Of a stretch of DNA of 64,000 bases, positions 43,101 through 52,417 are shown piece by piece (the stretch's first letter is position 1; the number at the start of each line of letters is the position of its first letter). The stretch comes from UMGS1958 sp045542415 (GTDB taxonomy: Bacteria > Bacillota > Clostridia > UBA1381). The notes under the pieces were generated by a model. The model did not search any database, was not told the DNA's origin, and saw nothing but the letters and a program-made list of their open reading frames with translations. The stretch covers positions 1 through 64,000 of the forward strand of contig JAZQKZ010000042.1 of the NCBI GenBank assembly GCA_045542415.1, in the 5' to 3' direction. A program made the translations under genes and the position numbers.

Positions 43101-43389
43101 AGAGGGTGTTGCTTAACGCAACGCCCTCTCAGCTTGTAGCTAAACCGGCTACAAGCTGTCAGACTGCGAGAAATCAGGGCAGATTTTGCGAAAATAAACT
43201 TGTCGGCGTACGTTGGTACGGTAGAGTTTATTTTCGCAAAAAACGCATAATGGCGGCGTTCCTCGATGGGACACCGCCATTCGCAAAAGAAAATTTAATT
43301 TTTAATTTACACTTTTATAAGTATAGTTATGCGTGATCTGACCAATTTATCGACGGTCTGAGAGGGGGTTGCTTAACGCAACGCCCTCT
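43101..43389. repeat. 289-bp multi-hairpin intergenic element bounded by 29-bp palindromic repeats
   Basis: The ends, 43101-43129 and 43361-43389, are identical at 28 of 29 positions; each is itself a hairpin (AGAGGG..GTTGC / GCAACGCCCTCT, loop TTAAC). Just inside, GCAACGCCCTCTCAG and CTGAGAGGGGGTTGC form an inverted repeat with one mismatch. Between them lie a perfect 10-bp hairpin (43131-43157), a perfect 17-bp hairpin (43184-43200 with 43225-43241) whose loop holds CGTAC-GTTG-GTACG, and an 8-bp hairpin extended by symmetric mismatches (43249-43281). The right-hand repeat provides the last codons and stop of the MATE gene. No credible coding sequence lies inside. It looks like a MITE-like or repetitive structured-RNA element between convergent genes. 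Confidence 0.8.
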
Positions 43390-44716
43390 TTCTCTTCATA
43401 TACCAAACTGCACATGCCGACATTGTCACTGCTGCAAGTGCATTCGAAAACGTAACCGCATACCAGATACTGCCGACTCCTATCTTTAATATCCGTTCAC
43501 ATACAAAAAGTATTGCAAATCTGAATACCCAGAGCCGTGCGGCATTTACCGTTACCGTCGAGACCGTTTTACCTTGCCCGTTCAGATATCCCTTTGACGA
43601 ATCATATACACCGTTCGTCCATGACCACAACGACATTATCGCAAGAAAATGTGCCCCATATTCTATTACCTGCACGTCATCGGAAAATATATGTATAATT
43701 GCTGTTGATATGCTGTTTCTCGAGATTATAAATCCCGTAACAACAAGAAGCATACACATCATACCCATTCCGCAAAGCCATGCATTCCCGGCTTTTTCCG
43801 GACGCCCTGCTCCCTTCGCCTGACCCGACATAATTGATACCGCATTTCCCATAGCCATTGATGGGGACGATACTATTCCGTTTATTTTGTTTCCTATTCC
43901 GTATGCCGCAACCGCAAGTGTACCATAGCTCATTACACTCTTACTCATAAGTACAAAGCCAAAGCTCATTGCTGAATTTCCTATGCTCATCGGCAGGCTT
44001 ACTTTCAATATATTTTTTATCATATGCCAATCAAATTTCATCATAGATACAGATAAGTGAACTCTCTTTTTTCTGCTCACCATAAGCCTCATTGCAATAA
44101 CTGCGCCGGGCAGCTTTGCAAACACTGTTGCAAGTGCCGCACCTGCTGCACCCCATCCCATATCTACAATGAACAACGGATCCAGTATCATATTCAGCAC
44201 AATTCCTATAAAATTAAACACAAGCGGTTTCGCCGTTTTACCCTCAGCATTATTTATTGCAGTGTAAATATTAACGATATATAAAAGCGGAATATCAATA
44301 ACCATTATCTGCTGATATGTTATCGCTATCTCTGCCACCTCTCCCACTGCACCCATCGCACCCAGCATAGGCCTACAGAAGAAATACAAAACAATAGCGG
44401 CGACAACTGAAAAGCACATAATCAGCGCAAACAGCTGATTCGCAGCTTTTTTACATCGACTGTCGTCTCCCGCACCAAAGCATTGTGACATTACTACAGC
44501 ACCGCCCGCACTCAAGCCACCGCCAAAGCTTATAATAACCGACTGTACAGGAGAAATAACCGTAATCGCTGCCATTGCCTCCGCACCAAGCTTGCCAAGC
44601 CAATAAGTATCAGTGAAATTATATAAAAGTTGTAACAGATTACCAATCATAATCGGCAGTGCTATTTTTAAAAGTGTTATTGACGTTCTGCCCTCAAGCA
44701 CATTGCTTTTACTCAT
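43373..44716 (-). CDS. MATE family efflux transporter
   Basis: 448 residues from ATG 44716, with GGGGAG nine bases upstream. Twelve membrane helices arranged in two MatE halves start SITLLKIALPIMIGNLLQLLYNFTDTYWLGKLG, the typical DinF/NorM-type opening. The family exports cationic or organic compounds using Na+ or H+ gradients; the substrate is unknown. The C-terminal RKRALR and the stop codon are encoded within the repeat hairpin at 43361-43389. Longer upstream readings run into the S41 protease gene and its terminator. Confidence 0.92.
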   Translation of the reverse strand: MSKSNVLEGRTSITLLKIALPIMIGNLLQLLYNFTDTYWLGKLGAEAMAAITVISPVQSVIISFGGGLSAGGAVVMSQCFGAGDDSRCKKAANQLFALIMCFSVVAAIVLYFFCRPMLGAMGAVGEVAEIAITYQQIMVIDIPLLYIVNIYTAINNAEGKTAKPLVFNFIGIVLNMILDPLFIVDMGWGAAGAALATVFAKLPGAVIAMRLMVSRKKRVHLSVSMMKFDWHMIKNILKVSLPMSIGNSAMSFGFVLMSKSVMSYGTLAVAAYGIGNKINGIVSSPSMAMGNAVSIMSGQAKGAGRPEKAGNAWLCGMGMMCMLLVVTGFIISRNSISTAIIHIFSDDVQVIEYGAHFLAIMSLWSWTNGVYDSSKGYLNGQGKTVSTVTVNAARLWVFRFAILFVCERILKIGVGSIWYAVTFSNALAAVTMSACAVWYMKRKRALR

Positions 44717-44741
44717 TCTCATCATCTCCCCTATAAATAAT

Positions 44742-44761
44742 GGTCGGATACAGATCCGACC
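44742..44761 (-). terminator. Terminator of the ddl-murI-DUF1934-S41 operon
   Basis: GGTCGGAT (44742-44749) pairs with ATCCGACC (44754-44761), followed on the minus strand by ATTATTT. It lies between the S41 protease stop and the MATE start. Confidence 0.75.
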
Positions 44762-44768
44762 ACCATTT

Positions 44769-46292
44769 TTATTCAGTTTCCATAAGCACAGCCGGATCAC
44801 CGCCAAGCATCTCGTATGCTGTATATAACTGACGGTCAACCACTGTTTTAAGCTTCTCAAATTCATCCTCGATTTTCACTTGCGTTGCTATATCAAGTAC
44901 TCCGCTTGCCGAAAGCCTGTTATCTCCCTGGAACGCCTTTATGGCATCCTTTAATTCTGCATTAAATACCATATCACCGGCTCTTCCGTTGTAATAGCCC
45001 AACAATCCAAGCTTTTCCTTTGCCGCAAGTACGTTTTTCGTATAGTCACCCAATGACGCTCTTGTTTTAAAGTCAAAGGTGGTATATTTAGTCGAGTCAA
45101 TCATCTGGGTTGTGTTATTCACAAATTCATCCGGCTCAAGTCCGACAAGGTTTATCGATTTTCCGTTACGGGTTATATACTCACCTACCGTAAGCTTAAA
45201 ATACATTCCATTCTGCAACGGAAAAACCTGCTGAACAACTGCTTTTCCATATGTAGTCTCACCCACCAGCTTACCTGTACCCGAATCCTGAATAGCACTC
45301 GCCAGAACCTCTGATGCACTCGCTGTATATTCATTTACAAGCACTACTATATCAAAGTCCGTACTTGCACCCTCAGCATAGTATGATTGGTTATTAACCT
45401 CTTCACGGTAAACGACATCTATTATTTTCCCCTTTGGTATAAGCATCTGTGCAATCTCAACAGCCGCATCAAGCATTCCTCCGCCGTTATCACGCAGATC
45501 AAGAATAAATTTATTTACACCGTTCTCAGTAAAGAAATCAAGTCCCTCTGCAACCTCTGCCGCTGTTTCCGAGCCGAACGATGCAATCCTTAAATATCCG
45601 ATATTACCCTCGAATATTCCTGCTGTTGCCGTTGCCTGCTTCACTTCCGTGCGTGTTGCAATAATATCTATAAGCTTACCGTCGCGAAGTACTGTAACCG
45701 TTACCTTTGTACCAAGCTCACCTACTATGAGATTTCTTACTGCATTTGTAGATTTACCTGCACAATCCACTCCGGCAACCTTTGCAATCTTATCGCCCAC
45801 CTTGAAGCCGGACTGCTGTGCAAGACCGCCCTCTTCAGTGAATCCGGCAATCTCAACATATCCCTCATTTTCAATGATTGATATGCCGATTCCGTAGAAT
45901 GTTCTGTTAATATTATCCTGATATTCCTTGTATTCGGAATTTGTATAGAAATCACACCAGGGGTCAAGGCTTTTAAACATCGCTTTGAGCAAATCCCAAA
46001 GAGCTTTGTCGTTACCGTCCAGATACGATGAAAGACCTTTTTCTATAGCCAGCTCCGGTGTTACGCTTTCATCAACATACAGCTCACCTATATATTGAGC
46101 TATCTGCTCTAACGCACGGTAGTTTCCGCTGCCCTCAAATTCCTGAACCTCCGCAGCATCATTCTCCGTTATGTTATTATTCGTAGCCGCCGCCTGCTCC
46201 GAAAAGCTGCTGTATTGTGCAAATCCTGATAACGGAACACTCACAACTGCCGCACAAAGCATCGCAGCAATTATTCTTTTTATCATATTCAC
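44769..46292 (-). CDS. S41 C-terminal processing peptidase (CtpA/CtpB-like)
   Basis: 507 residues. A signal/anchor (IKRIIAAMLCAAVVSVPLSGFA) is followed by an N-terminal helical part and a PDZ domain (FYGIGISIIENEGYVEIAGFTEEGGLAQQSGFKVGDKI). The protease core has FILDLRDNGGG, EYTASASEVLASAIQD (catalytic Ser) and GETTYGKAVVQQVFPL (catalytic Lys). A peptidoglycan-binding-type domain ends it (LGLLGYYNGRAGDMVFNAELKDAIKAFQ). The start is GTG with AGGATAAGACA upstream; ATG 46286 is possible. In spore formers such proteases can act in sigma-K signalling, but the role here is not determined. Confidence 0.92.
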   Translation of the reverse strand: MNMIKRIIAAMLCAAVVSVPLSGFAQYSSFSEQAAATNNNITENDAAEVQEFEGSGNYRALEQIAQYIGELYVDESVTPELAIEKGLSSYLDGNDKALWDLLKAMFKSLDPWCDFYTNSEYKEYQDNINRTFYGIGISIIENEGYVEIAGFTEEGGLAQQSGFKVGDKIAKVAGVDCAGKSTNAVRNLIVGELGTKVTVTVLRDGKLIDIIATRTEVKQATATAGIFEGNIGYLRIASFGSETAAEVAEGLDFFTENGVNKFILDLRDNGGGMLDAAVEIAQMLIPKGKIIDVVYREEVNNQSYYAEGASTDFDIVVLVNEYTASASEVLASAIQDSGTGKLVGETTYGKAVVQQVFPLQNGMYFKLTVGEYITRNGKSINLVGLEPDEFVNNTTQMIDSTKYTTFDFKTRASLGDYTKNVLAAKEKLGLLGYYNGRAGDMVFNAELKDAIKAFQGDNRLSASGVLDIATQVKIEDEFEKLKTVVDRQLYTAYEMLGGDPAVLMETE

Positions 46293-46307
46293 TGTCTTAT
46301 CCTCACA

Positions 46308-46700
46308 TTAACCAACGATTATATCTGTATCATTATAAGTACTCATTCCCTGCATAACAAGGGTATATACAAGCTTGAGTATTCCACCCCGTTCTGTTAA
46401 TCCGTTGTGTATCTGATGCGTTCTTATCTCCATATCAATACCGCCGTAAGGTGTGGCATATCTTATTGATGTCGTTTTTTTTGCGTCATAAACCAGCGTG
46501 GTTGAATATTCACCGTCACGCTTTATCTTTACGCAGTCATTGTCGGCAAATATGGTAACCTTACTGCTACCTTCTTCTGTCACTACATCATAGATAATGT
46601 ATATTCTACCATTCTTCACATGAATAGTTCCGCATCCGTTTTCTTCTATAATATCAGTGTCGTTATCTATAGTCTGATGATTTATTACTTTTATTGTCAT
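46308..46700 (-). CDS. DUF1934 (YwiB-like) beta-barrel protein
   Basis: 130 residues, strongly beta-stranded (TIHVKNGRIYIIYDVV, SKVTIFADNDCVKIKRDGEYSTTLVYD, GGILKLVYTLVMQG). The pattern, with an ending like YTL-x(8)-DT-x-I, fits DUF1934/YwiB, a calycin-like fold of unknown function. It lies 4 bp after murI and 15 bp before the S41 protease gene. Confidence 0.82.
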   Translation of the reverse strand: MTIKVINHQTIDNDTDIIEENGCGTIHVKNGRIYIIYDVVTEEGSSKVTIFADNDCVKIKRDGEYSTTLVYDAKKTTSIRYATPYGGIDMEIRTHQIHNGLTERGGILKLVYTLVMQGMSTYNDTDIIVG

Positions 46701-46704
46701 TATT

Positions 46705-47514
46705 TCAATACTTCTCTATATCTATCTTTTCAACCTGTCCGTTTATCTTTTTCTCAAGGAATACCGATGCAAGCTCTTCAAAGCTCTCTACGCTGTCGCT
46801 TACATAATATCTGTACGGCTCCTGCCTGCCTGATTCACAAAATGCATCCTCACGCGACAGACGCTTCTTCAGATATATCGATACCTCTGCACCCGGGTCA
46901 ATTAATGTAACACCCTCGCCCATATAGTCGCGGATTGCTTCTTTCATAAGCGGATAATGCGTACATCCCAGAATCAGCGTGTCAACTCCTGCCGCCTTGA
47001 TATCCTCAAGGTATTCCTCAATAACAAGCCTTGTAACCGGTGTATTAAAATGACCGTTCTCCACCAACGGCACAAATAACGGACATGCTTTTGTAAATGT
47101 CTGCATTTCTCCGTCATATGCAGTTATCTGCTTCTCATACGAACCGCTTTTTATTGTTCCCGGTGTTCCTATTATACCTATTTTTTTGTTCTTCGTCGCA
47201 CGGACTGCCGCATATACTGTTGCATCAACAACGCCGACAATCGGAACGTCAAACTCCTCTTTGATTCCCGGTAATGCCACTGATGAGGCTGTTCCGCAGG
47301 CAATCACAATCATTTTAACATCAAAGCTTTTTAAAAAGCGGATATCGCTTTTTGTATATTTGAGTATAGTTTCATGTGAACGTGTCCCGTACGGTACACG
47401 ACCTGTGTCACCGAAATATATTACATGCTCATCGGGTAACTCTTCCATGATTTTCTTGACAGCCGTAAGTCCGCCAAGACCGGAATCAAATACGCCAATA
47501 CTTCTGTTGTCCAT
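46705..47514 (-). CDS. murI: Glutamate racemase
   Basis: 269 residues. IGVFDSGLGGLTAVKKI, the first catalytic Cys in VIACGTASSVAL and the second in LILGCTHYPLMKEAI are conserved. It makes D-glutamate for peptidoglycan. The start codon abuts the ddl stop, so the two are translationally linked, both serving the D-amino-acid part of the stem peptide. Confidence 0.96.
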   Translation of the reverse strand: MDNRSIGVFDSGLGGLTAVKKIMEELPDEHVIYFGDTGRVPYGTRSHETILKYTKSDIRFLKSFDVKMIVIACGTASSVALPGIKEEFDVPIVGVVDATVYAAVRATKNKKIGIIGTPGTIKSGSYEKQITAYDGEMQTFTKACPLFVPLVENGHFNTPVTRLVIEEYLEDIKAAGVDTLILGCTHYPLMKEAIRDYMGEGVTLIDPGAEVSIYLKKRLSREDAFCESGRQEPYRYYVSDSVESFEELASVFLEKKINGQVEKIDIEKY

Positions 47515-48578
47515 TACTTCACCCTGCTTTCAGCAAGAGCAATTATTCTGTCAAGCAACTCACTGTATCCCACGCCGCACGCATCCCATAATTTCGGGTA
47601 CATGCTGATATTTGTAAAGCCCGGAAGTGTATTAACTTCGTTCAATACAATTGAACCGTCACTGTACTTGATGAAGAAATCAACTCTTGTCAGTCCCTGA
47701 CCGTCAAGTGCTTTAAATGCCTTAACAGCATACTCCTGAATTTTCTTCTTTGTATCTGCCGGAATATCTGCCGGAATCTGAAGCTCAGTTGAATTATCGT
47801 TATACTTTGCGTCAAAGTCATAGAATTCAACAGTCGGCTTAATTTCTCCAACCTCTGCTGCCTTAACATCATCATTGCCCAATACGGCACACTCAACCTC
47901 GTGACCGTCAATATTTTCCTCAATAAGCACCTTTCTGTCGAACTGTGCCGCATATGCGAGAGCCTTTTCAAGCTCTGCTCTGTCATGTGCCTTGCCTACG
48001 CCCACTGACGAGCCTGTACATGCAGGCTTTACAAAGCAAGGATATCCCAGTTTTTTCTCAATTTCATCCATACATGCTACGATATCGTCGCCCCGACGGT
48101 AAACAACCCAATCCGCCTGCGGAATATCTGCTGATGAGAATACCATTTTTGAATAAACCTTATCCATACCGTTTGCCGATGCAAGCACTCCCATGCCGAC
48201 ATACGGAATATGCGAAAGCTCAAACAGTCCCTGAACAGTACCGTCCTCACCGTACTCACCGTGAAGCACAGGGAAAATCACATCCGGATGAATTTTCTCT
48301 ACACCATTATCAGTGAATACAAGAAGCGCTTTATCCTTAGCGTCCGGTGAAATAACCGCATGAGTTTTATTTGCTGTATCAGCCTCCCACTCACCGCCTA
48401 TAATATTTGACCAGTCTCCCGTGTAGAGATACCACTCGCCGTCCTTTGTTATTCCCACTACATCTATATCATATTTATCCTTATTCAGATTATTTAAAAC
48501 CGAGGTTACCGACTTTCGGGAAACCTCATGCTCCGGCGACTGACCGCCGAATATCACACATAATCTTTTCTTTGCCAT
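47514..48578 (-). CDS. ddl: D-alanine--D-alanine ligase
   Basis: 354 residues from ATG 48578. LCVIFGGQSPEHEVSRKSV, PVLHGEYGEDGTVQG, CFVKPACTGSSVGVGKA and NEVNTLPGFTNISMYPKLW define Ddl with an ATP-grasp fold. The Ser/Tyr-type active site (VSRKS, EYGEDG) argues for D-Ala-D-Ala and not the D-Ala-D-Lac type. It is the first gene of the cell-wall operon behind a perfect promoter. Confidence 0.96.
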   Translation of the reverse strand: MAKKRLCVIFGGQSPEHEVSRKSVTSVLNNLNKDKYDIDVVGITKDGEWYLYTGDWSNIIGGEWEADTANKTHAVISPDAKDKALLVFTDNGVEKIHPDVIFPVLHGEYGEDGTVQGLFELSHIPYVGMGVLASANGMDKVYSKMVFSSADIPQADWVVYRRGDDIVACMDEIEKKLGYPCFVKPACTGSSVGVGKAHDRAELEKALAYAAQFDRKVLIEENIDGHEVECAVLGNDDVKAAEVGEIKPTVEFYDFDAKYNDNSTELQIPADIPADTKKKIQEYAVKAFKALDGQGLTRVDFFIKYSDGSIVLNEVNTLPGFTNISMYPKLWDACGVGYSELLDRIIALAESRVK

Positions 48579-48622
48579 ATGTAACACCAACCTTTCAAAA
48601 CGGTTATAAAACCGCTATCATA

Positions 48623-48651
48623 ATTATACTACTATATCGTAGAATTGTCAA
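48623..48651 (-). promoter_or_regulatory. Consensus sigma-A promoter of the ddl operon
   Basis: TTGACA (48651-48646), 17 bp and TATAAT (48628-48623) on the minus strand, 45 bp before the start codon. Confidence 0.9.
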
Positions 48652-48725
48652 GAAAAACCCGATGTAATATTATATTGGTAATAATTGCAGGAAATGATAA
48701 ATTTTGCTTTGGCGGTCTTGTTAAC

Positions 48726-48760
48726 AACAAAAAGAGGACGTTTCCGAAGAAACGTCCCTC
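48726..48760 (-). terminator. Terminator of the EF-G-like gene
   Basis: GAGGACGTTTC (48734-48744) pairs with GAAACGTCCCTC (48749-48760, one bulged base) around a tetraloop that reads TTCG on the minus strand. It is followed on that strand by TTTTTGTTG. Confidence 0.9.
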
Positions 48761-48765
48761 TGTAA

Positions 48766-50823
48766 TTAATCCTTCTTGCTGTCAGCAATAACCTTCTCAG
48801 CAACATTTGCCGGAGCCTGCTCATAGCTTGAGAATTCAAATGTGAACTGTCCTCTGCCTCTGCTCATTGAACGCAGATCAGTTGCATACTTAAACATCTC
48901 ACTCATCGGCACTGTTGCCTCTACCATGTTAAGACCCTCTATTGTGCTTTCGCCCATACCCATGATTGTACCGCGACGCTTGTTGATATCTCCGATTACA
49001 TCACCCATGATGCTCTCCGGAATATATACCTTGAGCGTACCGATCGGCTCTAACAATACCGGCTTAGCCTGCTTTACACCATCCTTAAACGCAAGTGATG
49101 CAGCTGTCTTGAATGCCATTTCTGATGAGTCAACCGGATGATATGAACCGTCTAATAATGTAGCCTTTAAGTTAACTACCGGATATCCTGCCAATACACC
49201 GTGTTCACAGCAGTCTCTGAGACCCTTTTCAACCGCCGGGAAGTAGTTCTTCGGAACGCTTCCGCCGAATACCTTTTCTTCAAAAATCATCTCTTCTGAA
49301 GCACCCGGTGCAAACTCAATCTTAACATGACCAAACTGTCCGTGACCGCCTGACTGCTTCTTGTGCTTACCCTCTACAGTAGCTGTTCCTAAAATCGTCT
49401 CACGATACGGTACAATCGGCTCTGTAAGCACTACATTTGTGCCGTACTTAGCAAGGAGCTTGCTTACAATTACATCTATATGCTGCTCGCCCTGACCGTT
49501 GATAAGTGTCTGCTTTGTTTCTGAATTATTTGTAACTGTGAATGTCGGATCCTCTTCCATAAGTCTTGTAAGACCTGAAATAATCTTCTCCTCATCACCC
49601 TTTGCCTTAGGCTCAACTGCCATTGATAATACCGGTGCCGGGAATTCAATACCTGTAAGAATAATATTCTTACCCTTTGCACAAAGTGTATCACCTGTCT
49701 TGGTATTGTCAAGCTTTGCTACACAGCCGATATCTCCTGCCTTGATAACCTTTGCCTCTGTCTGCTTCTTTCCGCAGATAGTGTAAACCTTACCAATCTT
49801 TTCCTCACAGCCTCTGTTCGGATTATATAATGTTGAATCTGACTTGATTTCTCCCGAATATACTCTGAATAACGACAGCTTACCTACATACGGGTCTGCA
49901 ATTGTCTTGAATACTATTGCCGCTGTTGTTTCTTCCTCACTCTGAACTACTTCTACCGGCTCTGCTGTTGAAGCATCACGGGCAACCTGTGTAATCTCTG
50001 ACGGAGCCGGTAAATACTTGCCGATACCGTCCATTAACGAACGCACACCGATATTTTCCTGACCGCTTCCGCAATATACCGGATAAATTGTACCTTCCTT
50101 TACACCCTTACGGATAGCACCCTTGATTTCGTCAACAGTAAACTCTTCACCCTCGAAGTACTTAACCATTAACTCTTCATCAGTATCAGCTACCGCTTCC
50201 ATAATCATCTCTCTTAACGGGGCGATTACATCTGCCATACCCTCCGGCACTGCCATCTCTTCACGGTAAATACCATTGTAACGGCGGGCTGTCATATCCA
50301 CGATATCAACGAAGCCCTTGAACTCGTCACCCTCCTTAATCGGATAAACGAACGGTGTAACAGCCTTACCGAAAGCTGCTTTCATTTCTTCAAGTGTCTT
50401 CTGATAATCTGCACGGTCATCATCAATCTTGTTTACAAAGAACATTACCGGTACATCTTTCTGCTTTGCATACTTGAATACCTGCTCTGTACCTACTGAA
50501 ACACCACTGCGGCCACTCATAACGATAAGTGCACTGTCTGCTGCTCTCAAGCCCTCTTTTACTCCGCCTGCAAAGTCAAAGAATCCCGGTGTGTCGATCA
50601 CATTATATTTCATATCCTTCCACTCAAGCGGTGCTACTGCTGTGGAAATCGAAAAACCTCTCTTAATTTCTTCGGGATCGCTGTCTGTTACTGTATTTCC
50701 GTCAGCTACCTTTCCGAATCTGTCTGTCATTTTCGCATTATAAAGCATTGCCTCTGTCATTGTGGTCTTACCGCACTTACCGTGACCCATAACGGCGATG
50801 TTTCTGATTGCTTCCATTTTCAT
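48766..50823 (-). CDS. EF-G-like translation GTPase (FusA2-type paralogue)
   Basis: 685 residues from ATG 50823 (GAGGG eight bases upstream). The GTPase G1 is VMGHGKCGKTTMTEAM, where canonical EF-G has AHVDAGKTT; G3 is VIDTPGFFDF, and G4 is NKID. Domains II-V follow, including GHGQFGHVKIEFAPG (domain IV) and the C-terminal GRGQFTFEFSSYEQAP. These deviations and the single-gene context, away from rpsL-rpsG-tuf, point to the second EF-G class. A role in ribosome recycling or stress is possible; the function is not established. Confidence 0.9.
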   Translation of the reverse strand: MKMEAIRNIAVMGHGKCGKTTMTEAMLYNAKMTDRFGKVADGNTVTDSDPEEIKRGFSISTAVAPLEWKDMKYNVIDTPGFFDFAGGVKEGLRAADSALIVMSGRSGVSVGTEQVFKYAKQKDVPVMFFVNKIDDDRADYQKTLEEMKAAFGKAVTPFVYPIKEGDEFKGFVDIVDMTARRYNGIYREEMAVPEGMADVIAPLREMIMEAVADTDEELMVKYFEGEEFTVDEIKGAIRKGVKEGTIYPVYCGSGQENIGVRSLMDGIGKYLPAPSEITQVARDASTAEPVEVVQSEEETTAAIVFKTIADPYVGKLSLFRVYSGEIKSDSTLYNPNRGCEEKIGKVYTICGKKQTEAKVIKAGDIGCVAKLDNTKTGDTLCAKGKNIILTGIEFPAPVLSMAVEPKAKGDEEKIISGLTRLMEEDPTFTVTNNSETKQTLINGQGEQHIDVIVSKLLAKYGTNVVLTEPIVPYRETILGTATVEGKHKKQSGGHGQFGHVKIEFAPGASEEMIFEEKVFGGSVPKNYFPAVEKGLRDCCEHGVLAGYPVVNLKATLLDGSYHPVDSSEMAFKTAASLAFKDGVKQAKPVLLEPIGTLKVYIPESIMGDVIGDINKRRGTIMGMGESTIEGLNMVEATVPMSEMFKYATDLRSMSRGRGQFTFEFSSYEQAPANVAEKVIADSKKD

Positions 50824-51127
50824 TTTGATTACCCTCTTTCTATGTATATATCTATATAATTCGAGCATTCTCGATTTACATCTGATTTGAATGCAAGCCC
50901 TTATACTAATATATACCACCTTTTTCTAAACTTTAAACAAAAAAATAACCGTCGAATTGTTAAAACTTCACAGTTATTTTTTGTGCAATATGCTATTTTT
51001 TATTCATTTAGTCTATGAATACTTGTTGCATCCTTGCCATTAATTAAGGCTGTACGTTATAAGCTGAGTAGTATATAATAAAATGGGAAAGGTTTTTTTG
51101 AAGAAAATACTGTTCACTCTAACAAAA
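50824..51127. other. AT-rich intergenic region between the EF-G-like gene and the ackA terminator
   Basis: About 300 bp with no convincing gene. It must hold the promoter of the EF-G-like gene, for which I see only TATA-rich stretches near 50900-50920. It contains a short plus-strand frame of 20 codons (51083-51145) that runs into the ackA terminator. I see no riboswitch or T-box signature. Confidence 0.5.
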
Positions 51128-51160
51128 AAACAAAGACCTCAGTAATTGAGATCTTTGTTT
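51124..51160 (-). terminator. Terminator of ackA
   Basis: A 14-bp stem (51128-51141 with 51147-51160, one mismatch/wobble) is followed on the minus strand by a run of U residues (51130-51124). Confidence 0.85.
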
Positions 51161-51189
51161 TATTAGAGACTTTTTATATCCCTTTAAGT

Positions 51190-52383
51190 TTAGCCCTCTA
51201 CAATCTTCTTTGTGTCAATTGCAATCATTAATTCCTCATTTGTCGGAATTACAAGTGTCTTAACCGATGCACCGTCAGCTGAAATATCAACTGTGCCTCT
51301 GCACTCATTCTTTGCGTCATCAATCTTAATTCCCATGTACTCAAGATTGCTTACGATTGCCTTTCTTGTCGCTGCATCATTCTCACCAACTCCGGCTGTG
51401 AATACTACTGCGTCAACACCGCCCATTGCTGCTGCGTATGAACCCACATACTTCTTGACCTGGTATGTAAACATATCCAATGCAAGCTCAGCTCTCTTAT
51501 TACCCTCTGCTGCCGCAGCTGATAAGTCACGGAAGTCTGATGATACGCCAGAAATACCCTGCACACCTGACTTCTTGTTCATTAATGCATCAACATCTGC
51601 CGAGCTCATGCCCTTGTTGATAAGATATGTAACAACTGCCGGGTCCATTGAACCTGTTCTTGTTCCCATCGGCACGCCGTCAAGCGGAGTGAAGCCCATT
51701 GATGTATCTACACACTTACCGCAATCAACCGCACTGATTGATGAGCCGTTGCCGAGGTGGCATGTAACAATCTTTAACTCCTCCGGAGCCTTGCCTAAGA
51801 ACTTAGCTGCTTCCTGTGCAACATACTTGTGTGATGTGCCGTGGAATCCATACTTTCTGATTCTGTATTCCTCATAGCACTCGTACGGAAGAGCATACAT
51901 AAATGCCTTTGCCGGCATTGTCTGATGGAATGCTGTATCAAATACTGCAACCTGCGGAGTATCAGGCATAATCTTTGTACATGCGTTGATACCGATAAGG
52001 TTCGGCGGATTGTGAAGCGGAGCAAGCGGAGTACACTTTTCCAAAGCTTTCATAACTGACTCTGTAATAAGACAAGAATCAGCAAACTCTTCGCCACCGT
52101 GTACTACTCTGTGACCTACTGCACCGATTTCATCCATTGATGAAATAACACCAATCTTTTCGTCAACGAGTGCATCAATTACCATCTGGATTGCATCACC
52201 GTGATCCTTCATCGGCTTTTCAATCTTTGTCTTTTCATCTGCACCAACGTTTGTATGCTGGAGATTTGATCCCTCAATACCGATTCTCTCGCAAAGACCC
52301 TTTGCAAGAACTGCCTGATTATCCATGTCGATAAGCTGATACTTCAATGATGAGCTTCCGGCATTAATTACTAAAACCTTCAT
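51190..52383 (-). CDS. ackA: Acetate kinase
   Basis: 397 residues. VLVINAGSSSLKYQLID at the N-terminus, VAVFDTAFHQTMP, YGFHGTSHKYVAQEAA, CHLGNGSSISA and FTAGVGENDAATR are the AckA motifs. It converts acetyl phosphate and ADP to acetate and ATP. It is downstream of pta with a 150-bp gap that contains three hairpins, so expression may differ from pta. Confidence 0.98.
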   Translation of the reverse strand: MKVLVINAGSSSLKYQLIDMDNQAVLAKGLCERIGIEGSNLQHTNVGADEKTKIEKPMKDHGDAIQMVIDALVDEKIGVISSMDEIGAVGHRVVHGGEEFADSCLITESVMKALEKCTPLAPLHNPPNLIGINACTKIMPDTPQVAVFDTAFHQTMPAKAFMYALPYECYEEYRIRKYGFHGTSHKYVAQEAAKFLGKAPEELKIVTCHLGNGSSISAVDCGKCVDTSMGFTPLDGVPMGTRTGSMDPAVVTYLINKGMSSADVDALMNKKSGVQGISGVSSDFRDLSAAAAEGNKRAELALDMFTYQVKKYVGSYAAAMGGVDAVVFTAGVGENDAATRKAIVSNLEYMGIKIDDAKNECRGTVDISADGASVKTLVIPTNEELMIAIDTKKIVEG

Positions 52384-52417
52384 TTTATCGTCTCCTTAAA
52401 ATATTTACCAATATTGA

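Noticed and set aside
43106..43336. A 76-codon plus-strand open frame through the 43.1-kb element.
   Set aside because: It runs through several perfect hairpins, has no ribosome-binding site and its composition is dictated by the inverted repeats; it is not a credible protein.
48766..50823. Tetracycline-resistance ribosomal protection protein (TetM-like).
   Set aside because: The domain order and the C-terminal GRGQFTFEFSSYEQAP fit an EF-G paralogue, and there is no mobile or resistance context.
51083..51145. A 20-codon plus-strand frame (MGKVFLKKILF...) after a TATAAT-like stretch.
   Set aside because: It has no proper ribosome-binding site and its end lies inside the ackA terminator stem, so chance is the simplest explanation.
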